Shown one piece after another: positions 1-10,704 of a stretch of 64,000 nt of DNA (position 1 is the first letter of the stretch; each line of letters opens with the position of its first letter). The notes under the pieces are model-generated. The model had not been told where the DNA came from and searched no databases. It saw nothing but the letters and a program-made list of their open reading frames with translations. This DNA comes from Gammaproteobacteria bacterium (GTDB lineage: Bacteria; Pseudomonadota; Gammaproteobacteria; Arenicellales; Poriferihabitantaceae). Made by a program: the position numbers and the translations under genes. The stretch covers positions 1 through 64,000 of the forward strand of contig JAUILZ010000016.1 of the NCBI GenBank assembly GCA_030432755.1, written 5' to 3'.

Positions 1-184
1 TGAATTTCATCGTGAATAAATTAAATCTTGCGCCATAACTTTCTGTATTTTAAAGATAATTACAAACCTGTCCATTTTTTAATCAACTTGCGGCATTTCC
101 TGTCCCTGTTGCATCCGGAGCCCTGTTTCACCCCGTTATGCACAGAGTTATCCACAGAACCTGTGTGTAAACTCGGTCTTTGAG
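1..184. promoter_or_regulatory. AT-rich region with DnaA-box-like cluster upstream of priA
   Basis: The first ~110 bases are far more AT-rich than the rest of the window. Just downstream lie TTATGCACA (136-144), a perfect DnaA-box consensus TTATCCACA (148-156), and an inverted near-match TTACACACA (complement of 162-170), all ending about 15 bases before the priA start codon. No gene is visible here. The arrangement could be a DnaA-controlled promoter or the edge of an origin-like region. The window edge prevents judging the left side. Confidence 0.5.
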
Positions 185-2386
185 GTGAGCAGACCATCTG
201 AATCGACCCACCAGGTCGCGGTGCCCGTCCCGCTACGGCGGTTGTTCGACTATCACTGGGCGGGACCGCTATCTCCCGGCACCCGGGTACTGGTCCCTTT
301 CGGCAAGCGACGCCTGGTGGGCGTGGTCCTGTCGAGTGAGCCTGGCGAGTCTGAACGAAAATTGCGCTCCATTCTCGAAGTACTGGACCCGGAAGTACCC
401 GCGTTGTCAGGGCCGGTGCTGGATATGCTGCGCTGGGTGGCGGACTATCAGCACCATCCGCCCGGGGAGGCACTGGCCACTGGCCTGCCGATATTGCTGC
501 GCCAGGACAACCCGCTCGCTCCGCCCCGCGGGGTACCCCGCTATCGGGCGTGTCCGAATCCTGACCCGGAACAGGTCACCGCACTGTCGCGTGCGCCCCG
601 GCAGCAGGCGCTTTTCAACTGCTTCGACGATTTGCACTGGCATACCTGGGATGTCCTCGCGGAACGGTCTGGATGCGGTCGCCACGTGCTCAATGCGCTC
701 GTCGAGCGCGGGTTCGTCGAGTCCGGCGAAGGTCTGCCGTCCGCGGGCCCTTTGCCCGCGGATGGCGCCATCCGGTTGAGCCCGGAACAGGACGAGGCTG
801 CCGGCCAGGTCATCTCCAGTCTCGGGACATTCAGCTCATTCCTGCTCCAGGGCATAACCGGCAGCGGCAAGACCGAGGTCTATCTAGCCGCCGCGCGCGA
901 ATGCATTGCCCGGGGCGGACAGGTGCTCTTCCTGGTGCCCGAGATTTCGCTCACCCCGCAACTGGTGGCGCGGGTCCGCCGGGTGCTGGGCGACGGCGTG
1001 CGCAGCCTGCATTCCGGAATGACCGATCGCGAGCGCTATGAGACCTGGTGGCTCGCCCGCGAGGGCCGCATCGCCGCGGTGCTCGGCACGCGCTCTGCGG
1101 TGTTTACGCCGCTGAAAAACCCCGGACTCATCGTGGTGGACGAGGAGCACGACGCGTCCTACAAGCAACAGGACGGCCTGCGTTATCACGCGCGCAATCT
1201 CGCCATCAAGCGCGCCAGCCTGGAAGGCGTCCCCGTGGTGCTGGGATCCGCCACCCCTTCACTGGAATCCCTGCGTAACGTGCACGCCGGCAGGCATCGC
1301 CTGCTGACACTGCACCAGCGCCACGGCGCCGCCCGGTTGCCCGCCATCCGCATCGTGGACACCGGCATCCACCCACCGGTCAACGGACTCAGCGCACCCG
1401 CGCTGGATGCCATCGCCGAACGGCTGGACCGCGGGGAGCAGGTCATCGTCTATGTCAACCGGCGCGGCTATGCCCCGGTAGTGCACTGCTACCAGTGTGG
1501 CTGGCAGGCCGTCTGCGAACACTGTGCCGCGCGTCTCGTATATCACAAGCGCCGGGAACAGTTTCGCTGCCATCACTGCGGCCGGGTGGAGCCGGCGGAT
1601 CCGCGTTGCCCGCAGTGCGACACCACCCTCTTTCTCGGCGGCGCAGGAACCCAGCGTCTCGAGCAGGCGCTGCTGGGCCGTTTCCCCGCGGCGCGCCTCT
1701 GCCGCCTGGACCGCGACGAGGCCAACACCCCGCGCAAGTTATACCGCAAGCTCGAGCAGATCCGCGACGGCGAGGTGGACATCGTGATCGGCACCCAGCT
1801 CATCACCAAGGGACACGACTTCGGCCGCGTGAGCCTGGTCTGCGTGGTAAGCGCGGACCAGGGGTTGTACAGCGTTGACTTTCGTGGACCCGAAGCCCTG
1901 TTCCAGCAGCTCCTGCAGGTGGCGGGACGGGCGGGGCGCGCAGATCTGCCGGGCGAGGTGCTGGTGCAGACCGCGCATCCTGACCACCCCTGTATCCGGT
2001 TGCTCGCGGCGCACGACTATTCCGCCTTCGCCGCGCGTGAACTCACGCAACGGGAGCAGGCGGAATATCCGCCGTTCGCGCACTTCGTGCTTTTTCGCGC
2101 GGAGGCGGTCGACCCCCGCGCCGCCCTCGACTTCCTCGGCAAGGCGGAACGACTGGGGCTGACGCTTCAGCGCACGGAGGGTATCGATGACGTCGAGATC
2201 CTCCCGCCGGTGCCGTCGCCGATGGAGAAACTCGCCGGCCGGTTCCGCTTCCAGATGCTAGTGCGTTCAGCGCATCGCGGCAGCCTGCACAGGTTGCTCT
2301 CCGACTGGGCTCGGGCGGTGGAATCGGAACGCGCCGGAAAGGATGTGCGCTGGTCGCTTGATATCGATCCGATGGACATGCTGTAG
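185..2386 (+). CDS. priA: Primosomal protein N' (replication restart helicase PriA)
   Basis: PriA is the superfamily 2 DNA helicase that recognises stalled forks and starts reassembly of the replisome in the cytoplasm. The 733-residue length fits the family. A Walker A motif GITGSGKT lies at residues 223-230 and the DEEH Walker B box at about 319-322. A cysteine-rich zinc region (CYQCG, CEHC, CHHCG, CPQC) sits at about 437-480 and is followed by helicase motifs V and VI. The start is GTG, and no in-frame ATG gives a better N-terminus. Its promoter region carries DnaA-box-like sites. pyrC follows 29 bases later on the same strand, so the two may share a transcript. Function assignment is secure; the start is fairly secure. 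Confidence 0.97.
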   Translation: MSRPSESTHQVAVPVPLRRLFDYHWAGPLSPGTRVLVPFGKRRLVGVVLSSEPGESERKLRSILEVLDPEVPALSGPVLDMLRWVADYQHHPPGEALATGLPILLRQDNPLAPPRGVPRYRACPNPDPEQVTALSRAPRQQALFNCFDDLHWHTWDVLAERSGCGRHVLNALVERGFVESGEGLPSAGPLPADGAIRLSPEQDEAAGQVISSLGTFSSFLLQGITGSGKTEVYLAAARECIARGGQVLFLVPEISLTPQLVARVRRVLGDGVRSLHSGMTDRERYETWWLAREGRIAAVLGTRSAVFTPLKNPGLIVVDEEHDASYKQQDGLRYHARNLAIKRASLEGVPVVLGSATPSLESLRNVHAGRHRLLTLHQRHGAARLPAIRIVDTGIHPPVNGLSAPALDAIAERLDRGEQVIVYVNRRGYAPVVHCYQCGWQAVCEHCAARLVYHKRREQFRCHHCGRVEPADPRCPQCDTTLFLGGAGTQRLEQALLGRFPAARLCRLDRDEANTPRKLYRKLEQIRDGEVDIVIGTQLITKGHDFGRVSLVCVVSADQGLYSVDFRGPEALFQQLLQVAGRAGRADLPGEVLVQTAHPDHPCIRLLAAHDYSAFAARELTQREQAEYPPFAHFVLFRAEAVDPRAALDFLGKAERLGLTLQRTEGIDDVEILPPVPSPMEKLAGRFRFQMLVRSAHRGSLHRLLSDWARAVESERAGKDVRWSLDIDPMDML

Positions 2387-2415
2387 CGGCCAGGCTGGCT
2401 GGTTATACTCCGCCG

Positions 2416-3483
2416 ATGGCCGCATCGATCTCCATCACCACGCCGGACGACTGGCACCTGCACCTGCGCGATGGCGCGATGTTGCAGGCGGTTGTCGGCC
2501 ATACCGCGGCGCAGTTTCGCCGCGCCCTCGTGATGCCGAACCTGGCGCCACCGGTGACCGACACCACCATGGCGCTCGCCTATCGCCAACGCATACTGGA
2601 CTGCCTCCCCGCGGACACCGGATTCGACCCGGTGATGTCGCTGTACCTCACGGACAACACCTCGATCGACTCGGTGCGTGCCGCGGCGGAGTCACCCCAT
2701 GTCGCCGGCTTCAAACTCTACCCGGCGGGCGCCACCACCAATTCGGACGCGGGTGTGACCAACATCGCCCGGGTGATGACGGTACTCGAGGCCATGGCCG
2801 ACCAGGGGGTGGTGTTGCAGGTTCATGGCGAGGTCACCGACGATCACGTCGACGTGTTCGATCGCGAGGCGGTTTTCATCGAGCAGGTGCTCGCGCCGCT
2901 TCGCCGGGACCTGCCTGAGCTCCGCATCGTGCTCGAGCATGTCACCACCCGCGACGGCATCGACTTCGTGCGCGGGTCCGGGGACAACGTGGCCGCCACC
3001 CTCACAGCGCATCACCTGCTGTTCAGCCGCAACGACCTGTTCCGCCGCGGCATCCGGCCGCATTACTACTGCCTCCCGATACTGAAACGTCGCCAACACC
3101 AGGAAGCTCTGCTGCAGGCAGCGGTGAGCGGCGAGTCCTCCTTCTTCCTCGGCACCGACAGCGCGCCGCACCTGCGCGGGCGCAAGGAGCACAGTTGTGG
3201 CTGCGCCGGCATCTACACCGCCCACGGCGCGCTGGAACTCTATGCCGAAGTATTTGAAAGCATGCAGGCGCTGGACAAGCTGGAAGGTTTCGCCTCGCAC
3301 CACGGCGCGGACTTCTACCGCTTGCCGCGCAACAGTGGGCAGGTCACTCTTGAACAGGTGGAGTGGGAAGTGCCGGCGAATTATCCGGTGGAAGAGAAGG
3401 ATTCTGCGCAGGGAGGCATGGCGGAAATCGTTCCACTACGCGCCGGCGAAACCCTTTGCTGGAGACTATGCGACCAGGCATGA
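2416..3483 (+). CDS. pyrC: Dihydroorotase, class II
   Basis: This is the zinc amidohydrolase that interconverts carbamoyl-aspartate and dihydroorotate, step three of pyrimidine synthesis. The N-terminal metal-binding HLHLRDG is at residues 14-20. The lysine expected to be carbamylated is K100 in GFKLYPAGATT. Later conserved pieces include EHVTT, HHL and the GTDSAPH metal/substrate motif. At 355 residues it matches the E. coli-type (class II) enzyme rather than the longer class I form. It lies close behind priA and converges on ppiD, with hairpin repeats in the gap. Confidence 0.97.
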   Translation: MAASISITTPDDWHLHLRDGAMLQAVVGHTAAQFRRALVMPNLAPPVTDTTMALAYRQRILDCLPADTGFDPVMSLYLTDNTSIDSVRAAAESPHVAGFKLYPAGATTNSDAGVTNIARVMTVLEAMADQGVVLQVHGEVTDDHVDVFDREAVFIEQVLAPLRRDLPELRIVLEHVTTRDGIDFVRGSGDNVAATLTAHHLLFSRNDLFRRGIRPHYYCLPILKRRQHQEALLQAAVSGESSFFLGTDSAPHLRGRKEHSCGCAGIYTAHGALELYAEVFESMQALDKLEGFASHHGADFYRLPRNSGQVTLEQVEWEVPANYPVEEKDSAQGGMAEIVPLRAGETLCWRLCDQA

Positions 3484-3488
3484 CATGG

Positions 3489-3571
3489 ACGCCAGCTTTC
3501 GCTGGCGTTTCAAACTTGTCGTTGCCATGTGTAGTAATCCCAGCGCAGGTATACCCCAGCGAAGGCTGGGG
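3489..3571. repeat. Two palindromic repeat hairpins between pyrC and ppiD
   Basis: The first palindrome is ACGCCAGC-TTTC-GCTGGCGT (3489-3508), which is followed by TTT and could help end pyrC transcription. The second is CCCCAGC-GAAG-GCTGGGG (3554-3571). Both share the core CCAGC/GCTGG with a four-base GAAA- or GAAG-type loop. The same core recurs at 43467-43486 and 59571-59654, so this is a dispersed palindromic family. Confidence 0.7.
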
Positions 3572-3611
3572 CCAGGATCCATACAGACTCGCGCAGGCTG
3601 ATCAGCCCGGA

Positions 3612-5522
3612 CTATAACTGCTCTTCGTGGATCACGATCTCGGCGTTGTCGCGTAGCCAGGCGATGAAATCGCGGTAGACGGTTTCACCGTCACGGCGGG
3701 TGATCTGCTGCTCCAGCCGGGTGCGCGCCGCATCATCCGCGGAAGCCGGATTGCCGGGCGTTACACCGGTGAGCGCGTAAACCGCCGCGTCGCCGTTTTC
3801 CAGCGCCACGTGGCCATAGATGGGCTGGCCTTCCGCCGGCACAGGTTCAGCGAACACCTTCTCTGCCAGCAGGCCCAGACGCGGAGGTACCCGGTCCCTG
3901 CGCTCGGGCAGGGTCTCGGCGCGCCACTCGTTCTTTGCCAGCATGATGTCCCAGGACGCCTCGTGTGTCAGGCCCTCGACGGCATTGGCGGCGGTCTCGG
4001 CCACCTTCTCCACCGAGCGCTCGTGGCGGATCTCGGCGATGATTTCCTCGCCTACATCCTCGAACGGACGTGGCGCCGCGGCTTCATATTCCAGTTTGCG
4101 CAATGCCACCAGTCGATCGAAGCCGAGTTCGATGGCCTGGCTGTTGAGATTGTCCTCGAGCACGTCCTCGCCGAAGGCGGCTTCGCGAACCGCCGCTTCC
4201 ATTGCGATCCCTTCGCCTTCATCGGCATTGAACCAGTCGCTTTCCTGCACGCTGAGACCGGTCTCATCCGCCGCTGGAACGAGGCTGTCAGGCTGCTCGA
4301 AGATCAGGTTCTGGAATGGTTCCACCAGGTCGGAAAACTGCGCCTCCGCGGCCGCGTTACGGGCCTCGGCGATCACCTCTTCACGCGCCTGCTCCAGGGT
4401 CTGCTGCCTTTCCCCCTGCAACTCGGTGAGCTTGATCAGGTGGTAGCCAAACTGGGTTTCCACGGGTCCACGAATTTCGTCCAGCGTCATCTCGAACACC
4501 GCGTCCTCGAAGGGTTGCACCATCTGCCCGCGATTGATGACGCCGAGATCCCCGCCATTGGCGGCGGAACCCGGGTCGTCGGAATGTTCCCCTGCAAGCT
4601 CGGCGAAATCCGCACCGGCCCGGGCTTCGGCAAGCACCGCCTCGGCTTCCGCCATCGCCGCCGCACGGGTGGCCTCGTCCGCATCCGGGGAGACGTTGAA
4701 CAGGATATGGCTCGCCTTGCGAACCTCAGCGGTTTTCAGGCGGCCCTTGATGCGTTCGTAGGTCTGGTTGATCTCGTCCTCGGAGGGGGTGATGCCGGCC
4801 GCGATGTTGTCCACGCTGAGGTCTATGTAGGCAACCCGCATGCGCGCGGGGCTCTGGTAGTTATCTATGTTTTCGTCGTAACGCGCCCGGGCTTCCGCGT
4901 CGGTCACTTCAAACTCCTCGACGTACAGGTCACCGGGTATCACGGCATACTGCGCGTCACGCGTCTGTTCCTGCAGGGTCAGCAGACGTGCCATCTCGGC
5001 CTCCGTGGCAAAGGCCGAATCCGCGATCGCGCCGGCGAGTTGCTGGTTGATACCGCTCTGGCGTTCCGCGGCCTCGTAACCCTGGGGCGTCATGCCATTG
5101 GCTGCGAGGAGGCGTTCGTACAATGCGGAATCAAACTGCCCGTCGGTAAGAAAGAGTTCGTTCTCGCGGATGCGCCGCGCCAGCTGTTCGTCGGAAATCC
5201 GGTAGTTGTTTTCCCGGGTGTATTCACCCAGGAGTCGATTGTCGATCAGGTTGTCCAGCACGCGCTGCTGGATACCCAGGCTTTCCAGCATGTCGGCAGT
5301 GACGCTGCCGCCGAACTGGCTGGTCAGCGCCTGGCGCTGGCGGGACAGTTCGTTCTGGTAGGTGTAAAGATCGATGGCCTCTCCATTGACCGTGGCCACC
5401 GGCACCTCGCCGCCACCCTCGAGATAGGAACTGATCCCCCAGAGCGCGAAGGTGAGCACGATAAGGCCGATGATGATGCCGGAAATCCAGCCTTTGGATC
5501 CTTCTCTGATTGCGGTAAGCAT
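3612..5522 (-). CDS. ppiD: Periplasmic folding chaperone / peptidyl-prolyl isomerase PpiD
   Basis: This inner-membrane-anchored chaperone helps newly secreted proteins fold at the periplasmic exit of the Sec translocon. There is a single N-terminal membrane anchor (about residues 12-34) and then a SurA-like helical domain. One parvulin (PpiC-type) domain lies at about 265-365, with typical motifs [21 protein letters not shown] and GYHLIKL. The 636-residue length fits PpiD. It is the last gene of the tig-clpP-clpX-lon-hupB-tRNA-ppiD order, the standard gammaproteobacterial position. A TAGAAT -10-like hexamer lies upstream (complement of 5553-5558), but no good -35 was seen. Confidence 0.95.
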   Translation of the reverse strand: MLTAIREGSKGWISGIIIGLIVLTFALWGISSYLEGGGEVPVATVNGEAIDLYTYQNELSRQRQALTSQFGGSVTADMLESLGIQQRVLDNLIDNRLLGEYTRENNYRISDEQLARRIRENELFLTDGQFDSALYERLLAANGMTPQGYEAAERQSGINQQLAGAIADSAFATEAEMARLLTLQEQTRDAQYAVIPGDLYVEEFEVTDAEARARYDENIDNYQSPARMRVAYIDLSVDNIAAGITPSEDEINQTYERIKGRLKTAEVRKASHILFNVSPDADEATRAAAMAEAEAVLAEARAGADFAELAGEHSDDPGSAANGGDLGVINRGQMVQPFEDAVFEMTLDEIRGPVETQFGYHLIKLTELQGERQQTLEQAREEVIAEARNAAAEAQFSDLVEPFQNLIFEQPDSLVPAADETGLSVQESDWFNADEGEGIAMEAAVREAAFGEDVLEDNLNSQAIELGFDRLVALRKLEYEAAAPRPFEDVGEEIIAEIRHERSVEKVAETAANAVEGLTHEASWDIMLAKNEWRAETLPERRDRVPPRLGLLAEKVFAEPVPAEGQPIYGHVALENGDAAVYALTGVTPGNPASADDAARTRLEQQITRRDGETVYRDFIAWLRDNAEIVIHEEQL

Positions 5523-5816
5523 GGTAAAGCGCGAACGAAAATCGAGGTGCGAATTCTAGCCTATCCAGCCGCCAGGTCGTATCCAGCAGCCTGACAGAAA
5601 AAGCAGATAGTGGAGTAGTTACAACCGGTCTCAAAAACAGCCGAGCGCAGGTGAGACGAGGTGAATCTGGCGGAAAAAGCGCAGTGTACAAATAGTACAT
5701 GAGCATTTTGAAGCCAGATTCAACGAAGTATCACCAAGCGCAGGCTTTATTGAGATTGGTTCTGCAGAAACGAATACGCGAGACCGGACTGATCCAAGTC
5801 TCGCGTCATCGGATAG

Positions 5817-5893
5817 TGGCGGAGCGGACGGGACTCGAACCCGCGACCCCCGGCGTGACAGGCCGGTATTCTAACCAACTGAACTACCGCTCC
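5817..5893 (-). tRNA. tRNA-Asp (anticodon GTC)
   Basis: A 77-base cloverleaf with encoded CCA (complement of 5817-5819). The acceptor stem is GGAGCGG/CCGCTCC, there is a T-loop GTTCGAGTC, and the anticodon GTC sits in the loop CTGTCAC. It lies six bases downstream of tRNA-Val in the transcription direction, between hupB and ppiD, as in related gammaproteobacteria. Confidence 0.97.
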
Positions 5894-5899
5894 TGCGGA

Positions 5900-5975
5900 T
5901 GGTGGGCGCTGCAGGGATCGAACCTGCGACCCTCGCCTTGTAAGGGCGATGCTCTCCCAGCTGAGCTAAGCGCCC
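5900..5975 (-). tRNA. tRNA-Val (anticodon TAC)
   Basis: A 76-base cloverleaf with encoded CCA. The acceptor stem is GGGCGCT/AGCGCCC, there is a T-loop GTTCGATCC, and the anticodon TAC. It starts 12 bases after the hupB stop codon, so co-transcription with hupB and processing are likely. Confidence 0.97.
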
Positions 5976-5987
5976 GGGAAAGGCGCG

Positions 5988-6260
5988 CTAGTTTACGTTA
6001 TCTTTCAGGCCTTTGCCAGCCTTAAATTTCGGTACGCGGGTGGCTGCGATACTGATGGTTTCGCCGGTGCGCGGGTTGCGTCCGGAACGTGCGGCGCGAT
6101 CGCTCACGGAGAACGTGCCAAAGCCGACGAGAGATACTGCATCCCCTCCAGCCAGTGCCTTGCCGATGGATTCAAACACCGCGTCAACGGCATTACCGGC
6201 ATCCGTCTTGGTCAGGTTGGCGCTTGCGGCGACGGCATCGATCAATTCTGCTTTATTCAT
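5988..6260 (-). CDS. hupB: DNA-binding protein HU-beta
   Basis: This 90-residue nucleoid protein bends DNA as a dimer. The sequence starts MNKAELIDAVA. It has the usual GFGTFSV turn and the beta-arm with the RTGRNPRTGE-type signature (here SGRNPRTGETISI), and ends in a conserved KAGKGLKD-type helix. A GAGGA ribosome-binding site lies about ten bases before the ATG. It sits directly downstream of lon, the normal gammaproteobacterial order, but with its own candidate promoter in the 378-base gap. Confidence 0.97.
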   Translation of the reverse strand: MNKAELIDAVAASANLTKTDAGNAVDAVFESIGKALAGGDAVSLVGFGTFSVSDRAARSGRNPRTGETISIAATRVPKFKAGKGLKDNVN

Positions 6261-6638
6261 AATCTGTAATTCCTCGAATTGTTTTCACTGATGATTGTGA
6301 TTGGAAATTTCCGCGCAGTGCACGGCCCGCGGACCCCGATCGCGGTGAATCTGGAATGAATTTTGTAACGCAGGAAACGGACAGTGGACAGGAGCCGTAC
6401 CCTGCGAACCGGCCCTGGAAACCGGGGGATATCCGGCCGGGTCCGAGGGATCATAATCAAACTCGCGACGGCATTGCAATAACACTTTGTCCGCTGAAAG
6501 CCTTGCATTTCCGGGGGTTACTGTGCTTCCAGCCATCGCGCCGAATGGCGCCTGCGGAACAATCCGCATGCACAGTCTTCCCTATGTCACTGATCTCAAT
6601 GGACCACGGGCGTCACCTTGCGGAGACGCAACAGTCGC
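6261..6638 (-). promoter_or_regulatory. lon-hupB intergenic region with candidate sigma-70 promoter
   Basis: No gene is visible in these 378 bases. On the minus strand, TTGCAA (complement of 6474-6479) and TATGAT (complement of 6450-6455) are separated by 18 bases. This is a reasonable sigma-70 promoter that would give hupB a leader of about 180 bases. The rest shows nothing recognisable. Confidence 0.4.
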
Positions 6639-9059
6639 TCAATGCGCGGTAACGCCGGACGTCGTCTCGTCCTTGCCCTGGCCCTTGCCAGCAGTTTCCG
6701 CGGCTCCCGGTTCCTCGTCAGCGGTGGGCGCTGGCAGCCGTTCAAGGGTCAGTTCGACCACCTCGTCGATCCACTTGACCGGCTTGATCTCGATCTCCGC
6801 CTTGATGTTGTCGGGAATCTCCTCGAGGTCGCGCGTATTGTCGTTCGGGATCAGCACCAGCTTGACCCCGGCGCGATGCGCCGCGAGCAGTTTCTCCTTG
6901 AGTCCACCGATGGGCAACACCTCGCCACGCAGCGTGATCTCACCCGTCATGGCGACATCCGAACGCACCGGAATGCCGGTCAGCGCGGAGATGATCGCGG
7001 TACACATACCGATACCGGCACTGGGTCCATCCTTGGGCGTCGCACCCTCGGGCACGTGGATGTGCACGTCTTGCTTCTGGTGGAAATCCGGATCGATGCC
7101 CCACTGACGCGAACGGCTGCGCACCACGCTGATGGCCGCGGTAATGGATTCCTGCATCACGTCACCAAGCTTGCCGGTGAACACGTGCTTGCCCTTGCCA
7201 GGCATGACCACGGTTTCGATGGTAAGCAGCTCACCGCCAACTTCGGTCCACGCAAGACCGGTAACCTGTCCGATCTTGTTGTCTTCCTCGATGCCGCTCT
7301 TGCGGAACTTGCGCACGCCCAGGTACTGGTCCAGGTTCTCCGAGGTCACGTCGACATGCTTCAGCGACTTGTCGAGCAGCAGCTCCTTCACCACCTTGCG
7401 GCAGATCTTGGAGATCTCCCGCTCCAGGCTACGCACACCGGCCTCTCGGGTGTAGTAGGCGATGATGTCGTTGATCACCGAGTCCTCGATGGTGATCTCC
7501 TTCGCCTTCAGGCCGTTGTTCTTGATCTGCTTCGGCATCAGGTAGCGATGCGCGATCTCTACCTTCTCCTGTTCGGTATAGCCGGAGATACGGATCACCT
7601 CCATCCTGTCCAGCAGGGGACCCGGGATATTGAGGGTGTTCGCGGTGGCGATGAACATCACGTCGGAGAGGTCGTAGTCGACCTCGAGGTAATGATCGCC
7701 GAAGCTGTGATTCTGTTCCGGGTCCAGCACCTCGAGCAGGGCGGAGGACGGATCTCCACGGAAGTCCATGGACATCTTGTCCACCTCGTCGAGCATAAAC
7801 AGTGGATTGCCGGTCTTCACCTTGGACAGGTTCTGGATGATCTTGCCGGGCATCGATCCGATATAGGTCCGGCGATGGCCGCGGATCTCCGCCTCGTCAC
7901 GCACCCCGCCGAGGGACATGCGGATGAACTTGCGGTTGGTGGCGCGCGCGATGGACTGGCCGAGGGAGGTCTTGCCCACCCCGGGAGGGCCCACCAGGCA
8001 GAGGATCGCCGCCTTGGACTTCTTCACCCGTTGTTGCACGGCGAGGTATTCGAGGATGCGTTCCTTGACCTTCTCGAGGCCATAGTGATCGTCGTCGAGA
8101 ATCTTCTCGGCCTTGGCGAGGTTGCGCGAGATGCGTGAATGTTTCTTCCACGGCAGGGAGATGAGCCACTCAATGTAGTTGCGCACCACGGTGGCTTCGG
8201 CCGACATCGGCGACATCATCTTCAGCTTGCGTAGCTCGCTCTCGGCCTTTTCGCTGGCCTCCTCCGACATCCCCGCTTCCTCGATCTTGCGCGCGAGGTC
8301 GTCGGTCTCGTTCGGCACCTCGTCCATGTCACCCAGTTCCTTCTGGATGGCCTTCATCTGTTCGTTGAGGTAGTACTCGCGCTGGCTCTTCTCCATCTGC
8401 TTCTTGACCCGGTTGCGGATGCGCTTTTCCACTTCCAGCAGGTCAATCTCGGAATCCATGACGCCGAGAATATGCTCGAGGCGTTCCGCCACGGTGAGCA
8501 GTTCGAGGATCTTCTGCTTCTCCTCGTTCTTCAGGTTGAGATGCGCGGCGATGGTGTCGCCGATGCGGCCGGCATCGTCGATACCGGTGAGAGAGGTCAG
8601 GATCTCGGGCGGGATCTTGGCGTTGAGCTTGACGTACTTTTCGAACTCCGACACCACGGTACCTGCCATGACCTCGAGCTCGCGACCCTGCTCGTCGGTG
8701 TCGTCGATCGCCTCGGCCTCGCAGACGACGGCCTCCTCGTCGTTGTCCGGGTCGATGCCGAAGCTGTGAATCCGCGCTCGTTGGGTTCCTTCCACCAGAA
8801 CCTTGACGGTGCCGTCCGGCATCTTGAGCATCTGCAGGATGGTCGCGATGGTGCCCATCTGGTAGATGTCCTCTGGATCGGGGTTGTCCTGGGAGGCATC
8901 CCGCTGCGCGGAGAGGAGAATATTCTTGTCGCTCTCCATCGCCATTTCGAGGGCGCGGATGGAACGGGCCCTGCCCACGAACAGGGGAATGACCATGTGC
9001 GGAAACACCACCACGTCGCGCAGGGGCAGCAGCGGCAGTTGGATGAGAGGGACACTCAT
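6639..9059 (-). CDS. lon: ATP-dependent protease La (Lon)
   Basis: Lon is the cytoplasmic AAA+ serine protease that degrades damaged and short-lived regulatory proteins. An N-terminal LAN substrate-binding domain covers about residues 5-205. A Walker A GPPGVGKT is at 357-364, with Walker B LDEVDKM downstream. The protease domain contains the catalytic Ser in PKDGPSAGI and, further on, the Lys of the Ser-Lys dyad in [13 protein letters not shown]. The 806 residues are typical, with a short acidic/Gly-rich tail. It follows clpX, and a sigma-32-like promoter is seen about 110 bases upstream. Confidence 0.98.
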   Translation of the reverse strand: MSVPLIQLPLLPLRDVVVFPHMVIPLFVGRARSIRALEMAMESDKNILLSAQRDASQDNPDPEDIYQMGTIATILQMLKMPDGTVKVLVEGTQRARIHSFGIDPDNDEEAVVCEAEAIDDTDEQGRELEVMAGTVVSEFEKYVKLNAKIPPEILTSLTGIDDAGRIGDTIAAHLNLKNEEKQKILELLTVAERLEHILGVMDSEIDLLEVEKRIRNRVKKQMEKSQREYYLNEQMKAIQKELGDMDEVPNETDDLARKIEEAGMSEEASEKAESELRKLKMMSPMSAEATVVRNYIEWLISLPWKKHSRISRNLAKAEKILDDDHYGLEKVKERILEYLAVQQRVKKSKAAILCLVGPPGVGKTSLGQSIARATNRKFIRMSLGGVRDEAEIRGHRRTYIGSMPGKIIQNLSKVKTGNPLFMLDEVDKMSMDFRGDPSSALLEVLDPEQNHSFGDHYLEVDYDLSDVMFIATANTLNIPGPLLDRMEVIRISGYTEQEKVEIAHRYLMPKQIKNNGLKAKEITIEDSVINDIIAYYTREAGVRSLEREISKICRKVVKELLLDKSLKHVDVTSENLDQYLGVRKFRKSGIEEDNKIGQVTGLAWTEVGGELLTIETVVMPGKGKHVFTGKLGDVMQESITAAISVVRSRSRQWGIDPDFHQKQDVHIHVPEGATPKDGPSAGIGMCTAIISALTGIPVRSDVAMTGEITLRGEVLPIGGLKEKLLAAHRAGVKLVLIPNDNTRDLEEIPDNIKAEIEIKPVKWIDEVVELTLERLPAPTADEEPGAAETAGKGQGKDETTSGVTAH

Positions 9060-9170
9060 GCTGGATTCACGGCTTGTCTGTTGGAGACACTATGTCTGTT
9101 TGGCCACGCGGGTTCGCGGGCGGCGGGCGGTACCGGCTTTCCGGGGAACACGCGGGGCGGTTCCTGACAA

Positions 9171-9199
9171 TAATGCGGGTGGCCTGTACCGTTTGCAAG
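9171..9199 (-). promoter_or_regulatory. Candidate sigma-32 heat-shock promoter for lon
   Basis: On the minus strand, CTTGCA (complement of 9194-9199) is followed after 14 bases by CCCGCATTA (complement of 9171-9179). This is close to the sigma-32 consensus CTTGAA-N13-15-CCCCATTTA. Transcription would start near 9163, giving a leader of about 100 bases. It fits the known heat-shock control of lon in Enterobacteria and Pseudomonas. Two mismatches leave it tentative. Confidence 0.5.
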
Positions 9200-9295
9200 C
9201 GCCAATTCGGCGAGGGCCGCGTTTTGGCCCGGACTGGCGCCGGGGCGGCGACGATATCCGGCTACCGGCGGAGCCGGCGCAGGTAAAGGGAGAAC

Positions 9296-10570
9296 TCAGG
9301 AGCTCGCCGCGGCGCGCTCCCCTTCCTCCTCGTAAACGTATAGTGGGCGGGCGCCTTCGGTGATCACGGAACCGTCCACGATCACCTTCTTCACCCCCTC
9401 GATAGAAGGTAGCTCGTACATCGTCTCGAGCAGGGCATTTTCCAGGATAGAGCGCAGCCCGCGGGCGCCGGCCTTGCGGTCCATGGCCTTGAGCGCCACC
9501 TGGCGGAGCGCGTCCTCGCGGAATTCGAGGCTCACGCCCTCGAGCTTGAACAGCTTGTGGTATTGCTTGGTGAGCGCGTTCTTGGGCTCCGTAAGGATGC
9601 GAATCAGTGCCGTCTCGTCGAGCTCCTCGAGGGTGGCGACCACCGGCAGGCGGCCGATGAACTCCGGGATCAGGCCGTACTTGATCAGGTCCTCGGGCTC
9701 GAGCTGCTGCAGGAGTTCGCTGGCGCGCTCGTCCGCCGACTTCTCCTTGATGTCCGCGCCGAAACCGATGCCGGATTTCTCCGTCCGCTCCTGGATCACC
9801 TTTTCCATGCCGGCAAAGGCGCCGCCACAGATGAACAGGATGTTGCGGGTGTTGACCTGGAGGAACTCCTGCTGCGGATGCTTGCGCCCGCCCTGGGGTG
9901 GAATGGACGCCACGGTACCCTCGATCAGCTTGAGCAGGGCCTGCTGCACCCCTTCCCCGGAGACGTCCCGGGTGATCGACGGGTTGTCCGACTTGCGCGA
10001 GATCTTGTCGATCTCGTCGATGTAGACGATGCCGATCTGCGCCCGCTCGATTTCGTAGTCGCAGGTCTGGAGCAGCTTCTGGATGATGTTCTCGACGTCC
10101 TCGCCGACATAACCCGCCTCGGTGAGGGTGGTGGCGTCGGCAATGGTGAACGGCACGTTGAGCTGGCGCGCGAGGGTTTCCGCCAGCAGGGTCTTGCCGG
10201 AACCGGTGGGGCCAATGAGCAGTATGTTGCTCTTGGAGATCTCGACCTCGGAGACCGACTCCTCGTTCTCGATCCGCTTGTAGTGGTTGTATACCGCTAC
10301 GGAGAGCGTCTTCTTGGCGCGCTGCTGACCGATGACATAGTCATCGAGGATCGCGTGAATTTCCTGGGGAGTGGGGAACTTGCCGGACTTGCTTTCCGGC
10401 GTGACCTCGGAGGAGGTTTCCTCGCGGATTATCTCGTTGCAAAGGTCGACGCATTCATCGCAGATGAATACCGAGGGACCGGCAATGAGCTTACGGACTT
10501 CGTGCTGGCTCTTGCCGCAAAAGGAACAGTAAAGGAGCTTTTCTCCCTTTGATGATTTCTCGTCAGACAT
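9296..10570 (-). CDS. clpX: ClpXP ATPase subunit ClpX
   Basis: ClpX is the AAA+ unfoldase that feeds tagged or motif-bearing substrates into ClpP. The N-terminal zinc-binding domain has C15, C18, C37 and C40. Walker A GPTGSGKT is at 120-127, Walker B VYIDEIDK follows, and the GYVGEDV pore loop is present. The ClpP-contacting IGF-type loop appears as SGIGFGAD. The 424 residues are full length. It lies 134 bases downstream of clpP and has a TATACT -10-like hexamer (complement of 10613-10618), so it may have its own promoter. Confidence 0.98.
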   Translation of the reverse strand: MSDEKSSKGEKLLYCSFCGKSQHEVRKLIAGPSVFICDECVDLCNEIIREETSSEVTPESKSGKFPTPQEIHAILDDYVIGQQRAKKTLSVAVYNHYKRIENEESVSEVEISKSNILLIGPTGSGKTLLAETLARQLNVPFTIADATTLTEAGYVGEDVENIIQKLLQTCDYEIERAQIGIVYIDEIDKISRKSDNPSITRDVSGEGVQQALLKLIEGTVASIPPQGGRKHPQQEFLQVNTRNILFICGGAFAGMEKVIQERTEKSGIGFGADIKEKSADERASELLQQLEPEDLIKYGLIPEFIGRLPVVATLEELDETALIRILTEPKNALTKQYHKLFKLEGVSLEFREDALRQVALKAMDRKAGARGLRSILENALLETMYELPSIEGVKKVIVDGSVITEGARPLYVYEEEGERAAASS

Positions 10571-10704
10571 GCCTACCGGTTGTTCTCGGGCGGAAGTTTC
10601 CCCGTTACCGGAAGTATAGAGGAAAAACCCGCGCCGTGGCGGAAAAAGGCCCCGCGGATGCCGCCTCCCCGGGCGGCCTGGAATTCCGTCCGACCGCGCG
10701 CGGA

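Noticed and set aside
60..473. Minus-strand 137-codon reading frame over the priA start
   Set aside because: Pro/Arg-rich, runs antisense through priA and the DnaA-box region; a shadow of high GC content.
3810..5594. Long plus-strand reading frame of 594 codons opposite ppiD
   Set aside because: Antisense shadow of ppiD with His/Val-rich composition and no domain signature.
10641..10676. Possible intrinsic terminator between clpP and clpX
   Set aside because: The stem CCGCC/GGCGG and the T-run are about 13 bases apart, too far for a normal rho-independent terminator.
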